NCBI GenBank assembly: GCA_016709025.1
Contig: JADJEQ010000028.1
Span: 24,076-88,075, forward strand
DNA length: 64,000 nucleotides
Direction: 5' to 3'
From: Bacteroidales bacterium
Lineage (GTDB): Bacteria; Bacteroidota; Bacteroidia; Bacteroidales; Lentimicrobiaceae
The position numbers and the translations under genes are program-made. A model generated the notes under the pieces. That model was not told the origin of the DNA. It ran no database searches and worked only from the letters and a program-made list of their open reading frames with translations. Of this stretch, positions 28,095 to 36,044 are shown piece after piece (within the stretch, counting starts at the first letter, position 1; the number at the start of each line of letters is the position of its first letter).

Positions 28095-29144
28095 ATGAAA
28101 CTAAACTATTCTGATCCAAATAAACTCGCAATCAGTACAGCGCTGATTGTAGCGGCTTTTGCTGTGGTTGCAAATATTCTGATTACATATTTCACGGCAG
28201 GCAAACCCGCTCTGCCATTGGTTATTATCATAAATTTACTACTGTCGGTGGTTGCCTACTTCACCTTCAGGTTTACCCTCGAAAAGTTTATTTACGAGAA
28301 AATAAAAATAATTTATAAAACCATCAGCAACCTGAAACTGCCTAAGGATGGCAGCCGGCCGGCAATTAAGGGCGCCGCGCTCGACAAAGTGAATCAGGAA
28401 GTTATTGAGTGGAGCGAAACCAAGAAAAAGGAGATTGAAGAACTCAAGAAAATGGCGAAATACAGGCGTGAGTTCCTTGGCAATGTATCGCACGAGTTAA
28501 AAACGCCCATTTTTAACATCCAGGGCTATGTTCTGACACTGCTCGATGGTGGACTTGAAGATCCAACCATCAATAAAGAATATCTGCTCCGAACCGAAAA
28601 AAGCATCAACAGGATGATCGCAATTGTTGAAGATCTTGAAACCATTTCTCATCTTGAGTCGAGTGAGCTCATGCTAAATGTTTCCCGGTTTGACATTATC
28701 TCTCTTACCCGTGACGTAATAGAATTTCTGGAAATTAAATCGAAAAAACGCAACAAAGCAATCTTTTTTGGCGGGAATTATGACAAGCCTGTTTATGTTT
28801 CAGCCGATAAAGAGCGAATCAGGCAGGTACTGATCAACCTGATCGACAACTCTATCAAATACGGAAATCCTGAAAACGGTAAAACCAAAATCAGTTTCTT
28901 CGACATGGATGAAAATGTACTGGCAGAAATCACCGACAATGGTAATGGCATTGATGCAGCCGACCTGCCACGTGTATTCGAGCGCTTTTACCGCACCGAT
29001 AAAGGCCGGTCAAGGGAACAGGGAGGCACCGGGCTCGGACTGGCTATTGTAAAGCACATCATCGAGGCGCACGACCAGACCATCAATGTGCGCAGCACGA
29101 TCGGGGTAGGTACCACTTTTGCCTTTACGGTAAAAAAAGCCTGA
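28095..29144 (+). CDS. PhoR-like sensor histidine kinase
   Basis: 349 residues. Two N-terminal membrane helices (about 13-33 and 40-62) with almost no periplasmic loop, then the dimerisation domain with phospho-acceptor His133 (FLGNVSHELKTP), and the ATPase domain with N box NLIDNSIKYG (near 250), G1 ITDNGNGID, F box FERFYRTD and G2 GGTGLGLAI. With so little periplasmic domain it probably senses the membrane or an accessory protein. It is paired with the upstream PhoB-like regulator. It ends 10 nt before the convergent polyprenyl synthase gene. Confidence 0.93.
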   Translation: MKLNYSDPNKLAISTALIVAAFAVVANILITYFTAGKPALPLVIIINLLLSVVAYFTFRFTLEKFIYEKIKIIYKTISNLKLPKDGSRPAIKGAALDKVNQEVIEWSETKKKEIEELKKMAKYRREFLGNVSHELKTPIFNIQGYVLTLLDGGLEDPTINKEYLLRTEKSINRMIAIVEDLETISHLESSELMLNVSRFDIISLTRDVIEFLEIKSKKRNKAIFFGGNYDKPVYVSADKERIRQVLINLIDNSIKYGNPENGKTKISFFDMDENVLAEITDNGNGIDAADLPRVFERFYRTDKGRSREQGGTGLGLAIVKHIIEAHDQTINVRSTIGVGTTFAFTVKKA

Positions 29145-29154
29145 ACCTGATTTA

Positions 29155-30129
29155 TTATTTCTTTCTTTCTGTGGTGAAAATTACCAGTTTTTCCAGGGAG
29201 TTGACAGCCTCTGAAGGCTCAAACGATTTAAGCATCTGCAAAGCCTGATCGCGGTATTCCATCATCCTCTTCTCTGCATAGGCTATACCACCGCCATCGT
29301 TCACCTGACGTATAAGAGAGGCCACCTTTTCGGGATTGTCGTTGTAGTTTTTAACCGTGTTGATTATTCTCCGTTTCTCTAGCCATCCCGAATTGTTCAG
29401 CAAATGGATCAGCGGAAGGGTCATCTTCTTTTCCTTGATGTCAATGCCGTTGGGTTTGCCGGTTTCAATGCTTTTACTGTAGTCGAATAAATCATCCTTT
29501 ATCTGGAAAGCAATTCCGGTGAGTTCACCAAAACGATGCATTTTCGCAATTGTTTCTTTACCGGCACCGGCTGATGAAGCGCCCGAAGCACAGCATGAAG
29601 CAATCAATGATGCCGTTTTCTTTCTGATAATTTCAAAATAAACATCTTCCTGAATATCAAGCCTGCGTGCTTTCTCAATCTGCAGAAGCTCCCCTTCGCT
29701 CATTTCGCGGGTAGCATCCGAAACAATACGCAGTAATTCAAAGTCATTGTTGTCGAGTGAAAGTAACAGGCCCTTTGAAAGCAGGAAATCTCCCAGCAAT
29801 ACCGAAATCTTATTCTTCCAGAGTGCATTCAGCGAGAAAAATCCACGTCGTTCATTTGAGTCATCAACCACATCGTCGTGAATGAGTGTGGCGGTATGAA
29901 GCAGTTCGATCAGTGAAGCCGCACGGTAGGTCGTTTCATTCACCCCTCCGCATACTTCTGCCGTAAGGAATACAAACAGAGGTCTTATCTGCTTGCCTTT
30001 GCGTTTAACCAGATAGGAAGTAATACGGTCAATCAATGGGACGGAACTCCGCATAGAATCTCTGAATTTATTCTCAAATTCAGCTATGTGATGCGCTACC
30101 GGTGCTTTTATTTCATTCAGAGAGGCCAT
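29155..30129 (-). CDS. Long-chain trans-polyprenyl diphosphate synthase
   Basis: 324 residues. First Asp-rich motif IHDDVVDD (Asp85, Asp86, Asp89), second motif KDDLFDYSKS (Asp212, Asp213, Asp216), and GKQIRPLFVFL near 45-55. It condenses isopentenyl diphosphate with allylic diphosphates to make the long prenyl tail of menaquinone; chain length cannot be read reliably. Octaprenyl/IspB-like proteins are the closest recognised type. Single gene, -7 box at 30159. Confidence 0.92.
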   Translation of the reverse strand: MASLNEIKAPVAHHIAEFENKFRDSMRSSVPLIDRITSYLVKRKGKQIRPLFVFLTAEVCGGVNETTYRAASLIELLHTATLIHDDVVDDSNERRGFFSLNALWKNKISVLLGDFLLSKGLLLSLDNNDFELLRIVSDATREMSEGELLQIEKARRLDIQEDVYFEIIRKKTASLIASCCASGASSAGAGKETIAKMHRFGELTGIAFQIKDDLFDYSKSIETGKPNGIDIKEKKMTLPLIHLLNNSGWLEKRRIINTVKNYNDNPEKVASLIRQVNDGGGIAYAEKRMMEYRDQALQMLKSFEPSEAVNSLEKLVIFTTERKK

Positions 30130-30158
30130 GCTTTGGATTTATCCGGCATAAAAGTATG

Positions 30159-30166
30159 CAAATATA
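30159..30166 (-). promoter_or_regulatory. -7 promoter box for polyprenyl synthase
   Basis: TATATTTG on the minus strand, 30 nt upstream of the ATG at 30129. Confidence 0.5.
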
Positions 30167-30194
30167 CCTTAAATCAACGGTATAGAAATACCAG

Positions 30195-30290
30195 TGTTAA
30201 GTCAAAAATAAAAAGTCTGAAGTTTAAAGCAGAAATCCGAATAATTAATGGAACTTTCATTTATTCAATGCAACATTTTACACTTGACAT
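30195..30290 (+). repeat. Dispersed TGTCAAG element, copy 2
   Basis: Decayed left end TGTTAAGTCAAAAATAAAAA, then AAGTCTGAAGT, GAAATCCGAATAATTAATGG, TTTCATTTATTCAATGCAAC and right end ACATTTTACACTTGACAT. It shares the block order and length of the 25527 copy. Lies between divergent genes, not next to a stop codon. Confidence 0.7.
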
Positions 30291-30373
30291 ATCACCGGGA
30301 CTGAAATATTGCTTTGGGTTAAGATCAGCCTGTTGCAATTGAAACTATCGGTTTTCTTCAATGATCAAATTTG

Positions 30374-30381
30374 TACTTTTG
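30374..30381 (+). promoter_or_regulatory. -7 promoter box for radical SAM gene
   Basis: TACTTTTG, 14 nt upstream of the chosen ATG at 30396. It rules out the longer frame start at 30309 as the expressed one. Confidence 0.55.
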
Positions 30382-30395
30382 CACAAACTGTTTCC

Positions 30396-31175
30396 ATGTC
30401 AGGATTTCTTTTTAATGATATCGTTTTCGGACCGGTGATGAGCCGCCGGTTTGGTGTTTCGCTGGGGATTAATCTCCTGCCCGAAAACATGAAATATTGC
30501 TCATTTAACTGCATCTACTGCGAATGTGGGCTCACCGCTTCCGATCAGGAAAAACGTGCCCGTTTATTTACAACTGAAGAGATTACAGAAGCCTTACGCC
30601 TTCGGTTTGAAGAACTCAAAAAGGAAGGTCTGAAGCCCGATAACATTACATTTGCAGGCAACGGTGAGCCTACAATGCATCCGGGATTTGCAGAAATCAT
30701 TGACCGTACCATAGAACTTCGCGGAAAGTATTTCCCTGAAGCTCAGATTACTGTACTATCAAATTCCACCAGGTTACACATTCCCTCTGTAAAGGCTGCC
30801 CTATTGAAGATCGATAACAATGTGCTGAAACTTGATGCCGGAAGTGAACAGATGTACCAGCTTATCAACCGGCCTGCTTCACCCATTACCCTGGCCGAAA
30901 TTATTGACCGGCTGATTGATTTTAAAGGACACCTGGTAATACAAACCCTTTTTCTCAGGGGCACGGTCAACAACCAGGCTGTTGATAATACAACTCTGGA
31001 AGAGGTGGATCTTTGGCTGGAGCATCTTAAAAGGATCAAACCTTCGCTGGTAATGTTGTACTCCTTCTCGCGTGAGACACCTGAAAAGGAAATTGAGAGA
31101 GTCAGCAAGGAAGAACTTCTTTCCATTGCCCGGAAACTTGAAATACTGAATATACCTTATGAAGTGTTTGAATAA
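30396..31175 (+). CDS. Radical SAM protein (COG0731, wyosine-type/YfkA-like)
   Basis: 259 residues. The 4Fe-4S cluster motif is Cys35-x3-Cys39-x2-Cys42 (KYCSFNCIYCEC). The glycine-rich SAM site is TFAGNGEPTMHPGF. The N-terminus FGPVMSRRFGVSLGINLLPE is typical of the COG0731 group, related to the TYW1 tRNA wyosine enzyme but of unknown substrate in bacteria. The start was moved to 30396, behind the promoter box. Pterin dehydratase follows 53 nt later in the same direction. The reaction is unknown. Confidence 0.88.
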   Translation: MSGFLFNDIVFGPVMSRRFGVSLGINLLPENMKYCSFNCIYCECGLTASDQEKRARLFTTEEITEALRLRFEELKKEGLKPDNITFAGNGEPTMHPGFAEIIDRTIELRGKYFPEAQITVLSNSTRLHIPSVKAALLKIDNNVLKLDAGSEQMYQLINRPASPITLAEIIDRLIDFKGHLVIQTLFLRGTVNNQAVDNTTLEEVDLWLEHLKRIKPSLVMLYSFSRETPEKEIERVSKEELLSIARKLEILNIPYEVFE

Positions 31176-31228
31176 TCCTGAACATAAAATGCTGACTGCT
31201 TGTTTCTTTATTTTTAAATACCGGTAAT

Positions 31229-31480
31229 ATGTGGCAGGAAATCAACAATTCTGATAAACCGTTTGAAAGCAGGCTGGAAAATACTTTTATTTTCCCCGAC
31301 TTTGTCGAGGCTTTTGCCTTTATGACCAAAGTAGCCCTTCTTGCTGAAAAAGCGAACCATCACCCCGACTGGTCGAATGTTTACAACAAGGTAATCATAA
31401 GACTATCGACGCACGATGCAGGTAATGTAATTACCGACAAAGACCGGAAACTGGCCAAAGCCATTGATAAGTTACTATAA
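31229..31480 (+). CDS. phhB: Pterin-4a-carbinolamine dehydratase
   Basis: 83 residues. The family hallmark is EKANHHPDWSNVYNKV, with His44-His45-Pro46 and Asp47-Trp48, followed by LSTHDAGNVITDKD. It dehydrates 4a-hydroxytetrahydropterin, regenerating the cofactor of aromatic amino-acid hydroxylases; some homologues act as transcription co-factors. It is slightly shorter than the usual 95-110 residues, lacking part of the N-terminal strand. No hydroxylase gene lies in the window. The product is clear, the symbol less so. Confidence 0.88.
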   Translation: MWQEINNSDKPFESRLENTFIFPDFVEAFAFMTKVALLAEKANHHPDWSNVYNKVIIRLSTHDAGNVITDKDRKLAKAIDKLL

Positions 31481-31559
31481 CTTTTTACCCGACTCATCGA
31501 AATATCCTGAAGTATGTTTAATTTGGTCAGTCGGACAGCCTGCCTGACTGCGTCAAGCA

Positions 31560-31627
31560 GACAGGGTTTTAGACTTTTTACCCCGCCTGCCGGCGGGCAG
31601 CTTTAGACTTTTTACTTTAGACTTGGC
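31560..31627 (-). repeat. Reverse copy of AGTAAAAAGTC repeat with GC-rich insert
   Basis: Two TTTAGACTTTTTAC words (about 31568-31581 and 31609-31622) flank a GC-rich near-palindrome CCGCCTGCCGGCGGGCAG. It ends 3-4 nt before the ATG at 31631. It is the reverse complement of the left end of the TGTCAAG element. Confidence 0.55.
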
Positions 31628-31630
31628 GCC

Positions 31631-32029
31631 ATGCTTGATTATCCGGTAAAAATACTGGTCGCTTTCGGTGAAACCTTTACAGGCAACGAGGAAATACAAA
31701 ACTGGTTGCTCAGCAACGGTTATGCTGAACTGGCGGCACTCTCCAGCGCTATACGTGGAAGCGAGGATGCTTTCAAATGGCTGATGGTCAATGGATTTCC
31801 TCAACTGGCCGCACTCGACAGTGCCATTGACGAGGACAAGAAAGCCTATGCCTGGCTGAACCACCATGAGCACTATTTTCTGGCTGTTTTATCTGATGCG
31901 GTGCACCAGCAACCCGAGGCCGTTGATTGGCTCACAAAACATGATCTCCAAATATTTCTGATGATCGCAGCCAAAATCAGGTTTTTCCGCGATAACCAGG
32001 TGTTCGATCATCATAAAATTCACTTCTAG
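31631..32029 (+). CDS. Small protein with four tandem helical repeats
   Basis: 132 residues, no signal peptide or membrane segment. It has four near-copies of a unit of about 25 residues with the pattern A..WL..NG...LAAL..AI: NWLLSNGYAELAALSSAI, KWLMVNGFPQLAALDSAI, AWLNHHEHYFLAVLSDAV, DWLTKHDLQIFLMIAAKI. This predicts a small alpha-solenoid for protein binding. Its function is unrecognised. The ATG at 31631 directly follows the reverse repeat, and the stop is followed at once by another repeat copy, so the gene sits in a repeat frame. Confidence 0.75.
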   Translation: MLDYPVKILVAFGETFTGNEEIQNWLLSNGYAELAALSSAIRGSEDAFKWLMVNGFPQLAALDSAIDEDKKAYAWLNHHEHYFLAVLSDAVHQQPEAVDWLTKHDLQIFLMIAAKIRFFRDNQVFDHHKIHF

Positions 32030-32100
32030 TGCAAGTAAAAAGTGGAATCCGAATAAAGGAAGGAATTTTCATTTCTTTTATGCATCATTTATAGTTTGCA
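32030..32100 (+). repeat. Dispersed TGTCAAG element, shortened copy 3
   Basis: Starts directly after the TAG stop (32027-32029) with TGCAAGTAAAAAGTGG, keeps AATCCGAATAAAGG and TTTTCATTTCTTTTATGCATC, and ends TTTATAGTTTGCA. The ends have changed together: TGCAAG on the left and TTTGCA on the right, where copy 1 has TGTCAAG and TTGACA. Confidence 0.6.
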
Positions 32101-32108
32101 TAACAATA

Positions 32109-32139
32109 TGGGATATAAAAACGCTCCCCTTGACCCTTC
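32109..32139. repeat. Direct repeat, left boundary of toxin-antitoxin island
   Basis: GGGATATAAAAACGC (32110-32124) followed by a TGACCCT block (32130-32136). The same 15 bp and a TGACCCT block recur at 33231-33256. Between them lie parD, parE, a second antitoxin and a truncated toxin. Confidence 0.7.
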
Positions 32140-32437
32140 ATCCTTTCAGTCTTTCTTCTACATCCATGCTTTGGTGGAGTATTCTTATTATTTCCACTTT
32201 CTTCTCCGATATTTTGTATCTGTAAAAAATCAAATGAGACTTAACTATGGAACACCTGTAATTTTTCCTGATATAGTCAACATTTCTTCCGGATAAAGGA
32301 TTTTCTGCTATGTACTCAATCTCATCAAAAATCAGATTGTAATATCGGTCGGCCTGTTCGACTGACCAGGTTTCAATTGTATAAAGCCAAATGTTTTCAA
32401 TATCCTCGAAAGCTTTTTCACTTATCTCAAATTTCAT
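32138..32437 (-). CDS. parE: ParE/RelE-family toxin
   Basis: 99 residues, normal length. The fold is recognised by KFEISEKAFEDIENIWLYTIETW, ENPLSGRNVDYIRKNYRCSIVKSHLIFYRY and VEIIRILHQSMD. ParE toxins usually poison DNA gyrase, RelE toxins cut mRNA on the ribosome; the RILHQ-type ending and the ParD partner favour ParE. It overlaps the antitoxin gene by 11 nt, typical of translational coupling. The stop falls inside the left flanking direct repeat. Confidence 0.9.
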   Translation of the reverse strand: MKFEISEKAFEDIENIWLYTIETWSVEQADRYYNLIFDEIEYIAENPLSGRNVDYIRKNYRCSIVKSHLIFYRYKISEKKVEIIRILHQSMDVEERLKG

Positions 32438-32681
32438 CGCCCGGATATTTGGCGTGAAGTTCGGAAAGCGCTTTTTCTCTGTCGAAATTCGAAATCATTC
32501 CTGATTTTTCACCTGCTTTTAACTCATTTATAAGCATTGTTGTCTTGCTTTCCTGTTGTTCAAACAAGCGTAAAGCTGTTCTTATGACTTCACTTGCAGA
32601 GGCAAATTTTCCTGATTTCACCTTTTCACTTATAAAATTCTCGAAATATTCTCCGAGCAAAATTGATGTGTTCTTTGCCAT
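32427..32681 (-). CDS. parD: ParD-family antitoxin
   Basis: 84 residues from the ATG at 32681 (a second ATG at 32687 adds two). N-terminal ribbon-helix-helix DNA-binding part with NTSILLGEYFENFISEKVKSG and ASASEVIRTALRLFEQQE, then a toxin-binding tail. ParD neutralises ParE and represses its own operon. The inverted repeats at 32707-32741, 26 nt upstream, are the likely operator. Confidence 0.9.
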   Translation of the reverse strand: MAKNTSILLGEYFENFISEKVKSGKFASASEVIRTALRLFEQQESKTTMLINELKAGEKSGMISNFDREKALSELHAKYPGDEI

Positions 32682-32706
32682 AATCATTATTGTAAGATTG
32701 TTTATG

Positions 32707-32741
32707 ATAATTGGTTCTTCAAATATACCAATTATTGGTAT
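32707..32741 (-). promoter_or_regulatory. Putative ParD operator
   Basis: Two overlapping inverted repeats: ATAATTGGT (32707-32715) with ACCAATTAT (32727-32735), and ATACCAAT (32725-32732) with ATTGGTAT (32734-32741). All share the ATTGGT word, as expected of a ribbon-helix-helix dimer array. They lie just upstream of parD. Confidence 0.65.
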
Positions 32742-32750
32742 TATAGCAAA

Positions 32751-32861
32751 TTATTTCTTTAGAATCAGGGTTATATATTTGTTTTTTATAGACGGGTACT
32801 TCCTCGAAAGTCTTTTCAGTTCTTTATCGAAAAAATCGGTGGTGTAAATATTAAAGCTCAT
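32751..32861 (-). pseudogene. Truncated RelE-family toxin remnant
   Basis: 36 residues beginning SFNIYTTDFFDKELKRLSRKYP, a normal RelE-type N-terminus, then stopping at 32751. A full toxin has about 90-110 residues. Its ATG at 32861 overlaps the stop of the upstream antitoxin by 11 nt, the same arrangement as in parDE. The parDE operator begins 10 nt after its stop, so insertion of parDE appears to have cut it off. Confidence 0.75.
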
Positions 32862-33069
32862 TGAGTAACTGGTCTGCGGTTTTTAACTCAATCTCGCCTT
32901 TTAAGTGTTGCTCTACCTGCTCAAGGGATTTTTTAGTCCCATCAACGAAATCTTGTTGATCATTGGTCAACTTTGATTCTCCGGTCACTTTGACAAAACC
33001 AAGACTCTTTAACAGTTCCATAAAGAACGGGTATTTGTTGTCCGGCACATTTAAAACTACTTGTTTCAT
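32851..33069 (-). CDS. Probable antitoxin of the truncated RelE module
   Basis: 72 residues starting at the ATG at 33069 (KQVVLNVPDNKYPFFMELLKSLGFVKV). The shape is that of short antitoxins that precede RelE-like toxins in Bacteroidota: a beta/helix N-terminus, a Lys/Gln-rich linker and the acidic tail KGEIELKTADQLLNEL. The stop overlaps the toxin ATG in ATGAGCTTTAA. Its toxin is truncated, so it may be an orphan. Confidence 0.7.
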   Translation of the reverse strand: MKQVVLNVPDNKYPFFMELLKSLGFVKVTGESKLTNDQQDFVDGTKKSLEQVEQHLKGEIELKTADQLLNEL

Positions 33070-33229
33070 AATCCTTCTATTTTGATGCAAACGCCTTTTT
33101 ATTAAACAACACCCATTTAAACCATTTGTTAAAAACAGCAGACTTTTATATACAGCTATCAGAAAGCAGAAATATGTGCCAGGGAGCAGCTAAATAATTA
33201 CAAATTAAATACATTTATCAATGGGAATA

Positions 33230-33257
33230 AGGGATATAAAAACGCACCTGTGACCCT
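33230..33257. repeat. Direct repeat, right boundary of toxin-antitoxin island
   Basis: GGGATATAAAAACGC at 33231-33245 followed by ACCTGTGACCCTGAA. Counterpart of 32110-32139. The two are 1121 bp apart, start to start. Confidence 0.7.
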
Positions 33258-33261
33258 GAAT

Positions 33262-33291
33262 AAAAAAAGCCCGGCTAAAAACAGCCGGGCT
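33262..33291 (-). terminator. Terminator of ribonucleotide reductase gene
   Basis: AGCCCGGCT (33268-33276) and AGCCGGGCT (33283-33291) with a 6-nt loop. Read on the minus strand it is followed by seven T (A run 33262-33268). It lies 24 nt after the stop of the gene at 33315. Confidence 0.88.
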
Positions 33292-33314
33292 CATAGTTAA
33301 AAAAGATTGTCAAA

Positions 33315-36044
33315 TCATCCGCATTTCGAATATCCGCAATGCTTGCAGGTAAGGCAACCTTCTTTGTAAATCAGGCCATCTTTTTCCTTGCACTGGGGGC
33401 ACTCCTGCTTGGTATTTACGGTTGTTCCGTCGGGAATATAGCGTTTCAGTGAACGGACAACCCCGTTTTTCCAGGTGGTAATGCTGTCGTTGTCGAAATT
33501 CAGGTTCTCGATCAGGTTTACCAGGAAGGGTAATGGCATTCCATGGCGTAGGATTCCGGAGATCAGTTTGGCATAGTTCCAGTACTCCATGTTGAAAGAT
33601 CTGGAAAGCCCTTCGATGGTGACCTTGTATCCTTCTTTATCCAGAAACTGAAAATCATACCGTGCCCGCTCATTGTCCTCTTTGTTACGGATTACCCAAC
33701 CCTTCTGAACCCAGGGTGGCAGATAGAATCCATCGGCTTTACCGGTAAAGACTTCATAAGGTTTTCCGTCGAGCAACCCGATGACTGCGATCCATTTCTC
33801 ATAATCGTTCTGAAACCTGACAACGTCTGACTCAAGTCTTTGAGGCCGGGGAGGTGCTTTTGTTTCATGAAAAGAGGTCTCTTCTTCCTTTTTTTCGTTG
33901 CTGATCAATACCCCCGACCTTGATCCATCGCGGTAAATGGTCATTCCCTTGCAACCACTTTCCCAGGCAGTCAGGTATACATTGCTTACCAGATCTTCAG
34001 TCGCCTCTTTGGGAAGGTTTACGGTAACGCTGATTGAGTGATCGACCCATTGCTGAATCTTCCCCTGCATTTTAACCTTGCTTAACCAGTCGATATCGTT
34101 TGAAGTAGCTTTATAATAAGGTGATTTTTCGATGAGGGTATTCAGGCGTTCATCGCTGAAAGTCTTGACCATTTCAGGATCATAGCCATTGATGGAAAGC
34201 CAGTCGACAAACTTAGGATGGAAAACGTTATATTCTTCCCATGAATCGCCCATTTCATCCACGAAGGTGATATTCACATTCCTGTCGTTGGGATTTACTT
34301 TACGACGACGCTTGTAGCTGACCATAAAAACCGGTTCAATTCCGGAGGTTGTCTGGGTACAGATGCTGACACTTCCGGTTGGTGCAATGGTAAGCATGGC
34401 GATGTTGCGCCTGCCGTTTCTGGCCATTTTTTCATACACTTCGGGAGCTTCCTCTTTCATGCGTTGAATAAACGGGTTATTCTTTTCACGCTCAAAGCTG
34501 TAGATCGGGAAGGCACCTCTTTCGCCGGCCAGGTCGGCTGATGAGCCGTAAACCTCTGTTGCCAGAATTTTGTGAACCTCAACCGAGAAACTGGTTGCTT
34601 CGTCTGATCCGTAACGCAAGCCCAATGCGGCAAGCATATCGCCCTCTGCGGTAATGCCAATGCCCGTGCGGCGCCCCATAAGGGTTTTATCGCGGATGTT
34701 TTCCCACATCTTGCGTTCAATCCGTTTGATTTCTTCATCCTCCGGATCGGCTTTCACTTTCTTAAGTATGGCTTCAATTTTTTCACTTTCCAGATCAATA
34801 ATATCGTCCATAATTCTGAGCGCCTGCGCAGAGTGTTTGCGGAAGAGACCGAAGTTGAATGTTGCCTGGGGTGTAAATGGATTATCTACATAACTGTAGA
34901 GATTGAGCGCCAACAACCTGCAGCTGTCGTATGGACAGAGCGGTATTTCCCCGCAGGGATTGGTTGATAAGGTTTTAAATCCCAGATCGGCATAGCAATC
35001 GGGCAACGACTCCCTGATAACGGTATCCCAGAAAAGGACGCCCGGTTCGGCTGACTTCCATGCATTGTGGATGATCTTGTTCCACAATCCAAGTGCGTCG
35101 ATTTCCTGCACCTTGGTGGGATGGCTGGAATGGATCGGATATTGCTGGCGGTAAGGCGTTTTGTTAACCACCGACTGCATAAATTCATCGTCAATTTTAA
35201 CCGAAACATTGGCTCCGGTTACCTTGCCCTGTTCGAGTTTGGCATCGATAAAACGCTCTGCATCAGGATGCTTAACCGAAATGGTCAACATAAGGGCACC
35301 GCGACGGCCATCCTGCGCTACTTCACGGGTAGAATTTGAATACCGTTCCATAAAGGGAACTATGCCGGTTGAGGTCAGCGCACTGTTTTTAACAGGGCTT
35401 CCCGTAGGGCGGATGTGTGACAGATCGTGACCTACTCCACCCCGGCGTTTCATCAACTGAACCTGCTCCTGGTCAATTTTCATAATTCCGCCATAGGAAT
35501 CGTAGTTTCCATCGCCACCAATAACAAAACAATTGGAAAGGGAGGAAACCTGGAAATTGTTACCAATACCTGCCATCGGGCTACCCTGTGGAATGATATA
35601 ACGGAAATTCCGGAAAAGTTCAAACAAATCCTCTTCATTCATCGGATTCGGGTATTTGCTCTCTATTCTGGCTATCTCCGAAGCAATCCTGCGGTGCATA
35701 TCATCGGGGGTGAGTTCATATACCAAACCTGCACTGTCTTTTAGGGCATATTTGTTCATCCATACATTGGCCGCCAGTGTATCTCCTTTAAAATACACGG
35801 TAGCTCTCTCCATAATTTCTTCGTGCGTGTATGAGCGCATAATTTGTTTCTCCTGGGTTAATACAGGAGCCTCCACTATTTGTTCTTCCATTTTTTCGTT
35901 GGTGTGTGCCGGTTTTAATTCAATTGGTTCCGGGGCAACTGGTCGCACACGCTTTTCAAGCATCTCGTCGTAAAGACTGCCTGTTTTGGATTTTTCACCC
36001 TTTTCAGTAATCTCTTCCAAATTGGCAAACAGGTTGATATCCAT
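33315..36044 (-). CDS. nrdJ: Adenosylcobalamin-dependent (class II) ribonucleotide reductase
   Basis: 909 residues. It makes deoxyribonucleotides from ribonucleotides with vitamin B12 as radical source. Visible are the active-site barrel with SLSNCFVIGGDGNYDSYGG, the NPCGEIPLCPYDSC loop carrying the radical Cys, IAPTGSVSICTQTTSGIEP and GMTIYRDGSRSGVL. The C-terminus has a zinc-ribbon-like CPQCKEKDGLIYKEGCLTCKHC-type Cys set, which probably recycles the active-site disulfide. A non-conserved N-terminal extension of about 65 residues precedes the core. It needs no oxygen, so it suits an anaerobe. I see no cobalamin riboswitch in the 550 nt upstream. Confidence 0.93.
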   Translation of the reverse strand: MDINLFANLEEITEKGEKSKTGSLYDEMLEKRVRPVAPEPIELKPAHTNEKMEEQIVEAPVLTQEKQIMRSYTHEEIMERATVYFKGDTLAANVWMNKYALKDSAGLVYELTPDDMHRRIASEIARIESKYPNPMNEEDLFELFRNFRYIIPQGSPMAGIGNNFQVSSLSNCFVIGGDGNYDSYGGIMKIDQEQVQLMKRRGGVGHDLSHIRPTGSPVKNSALTSTGIVPFMERYSNSTREVAQDGRRGALMLTISVKHPDAERFIDAKLEQGKVTGANVSVKIDDEFMQSVVNKTPYRQQYPIHSSHPTKVQEIDALGLWNKIIHNAWKSAEPGVLFWDTVIRESLPDCYADLGFKTLSTNPCGEIPLCPYDSCRLLALNLYSYVDNPFTPQATFNFGLFRKHSAQALRIMDDIIDLESEKIEAILKKVKADPEDEEIKRIERKMWENIRDKTLMGRRTGIGITAEGDMLAALGLRYGSDEATSFSVEVHKILATEVYGSSADLAGERGAFPIYSFEREKNNPFIQRMKEEAPEVYEKMARNGRRNIAMLTIAPTGSVSICTQTTSGIEPVFMVSYKRRRKVNPNDRNVNITFVDEMGDSWEEYNVFHPKFVDWLSINGYDPEMVKTFSDERLNTLIEKSPYYKATSNDIDWLSKVKMQGKIQQWVDHSISVTVNLPKEATEDLVSNVYLTAWESGCKGMTIYRDGSRSGVLISNEKKEEETSFHETKAPPRPQRLESDVVRFQNDYEKWIAVIGLLDGKPYEVFTGKADGFYLPPWVQKGWVIRNKEDNERARYDFQFLDKEGYKVTIEGLSRSFNMEYWNYAKLISGILRHGMPLPFLVNLIENLNFDNDSITTWKNGVVRSLKRYIPDGTTVNTKQECPQCKEKDGLIYKEGCLTCKHCGYSKCG

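Noticed and set aside
32545..32847. Plus-strand frame across the toxin-antitoxin island
   Set aside because: It is antisense to parD and to the truncated toxin and crosses the operator; no sign of coding.
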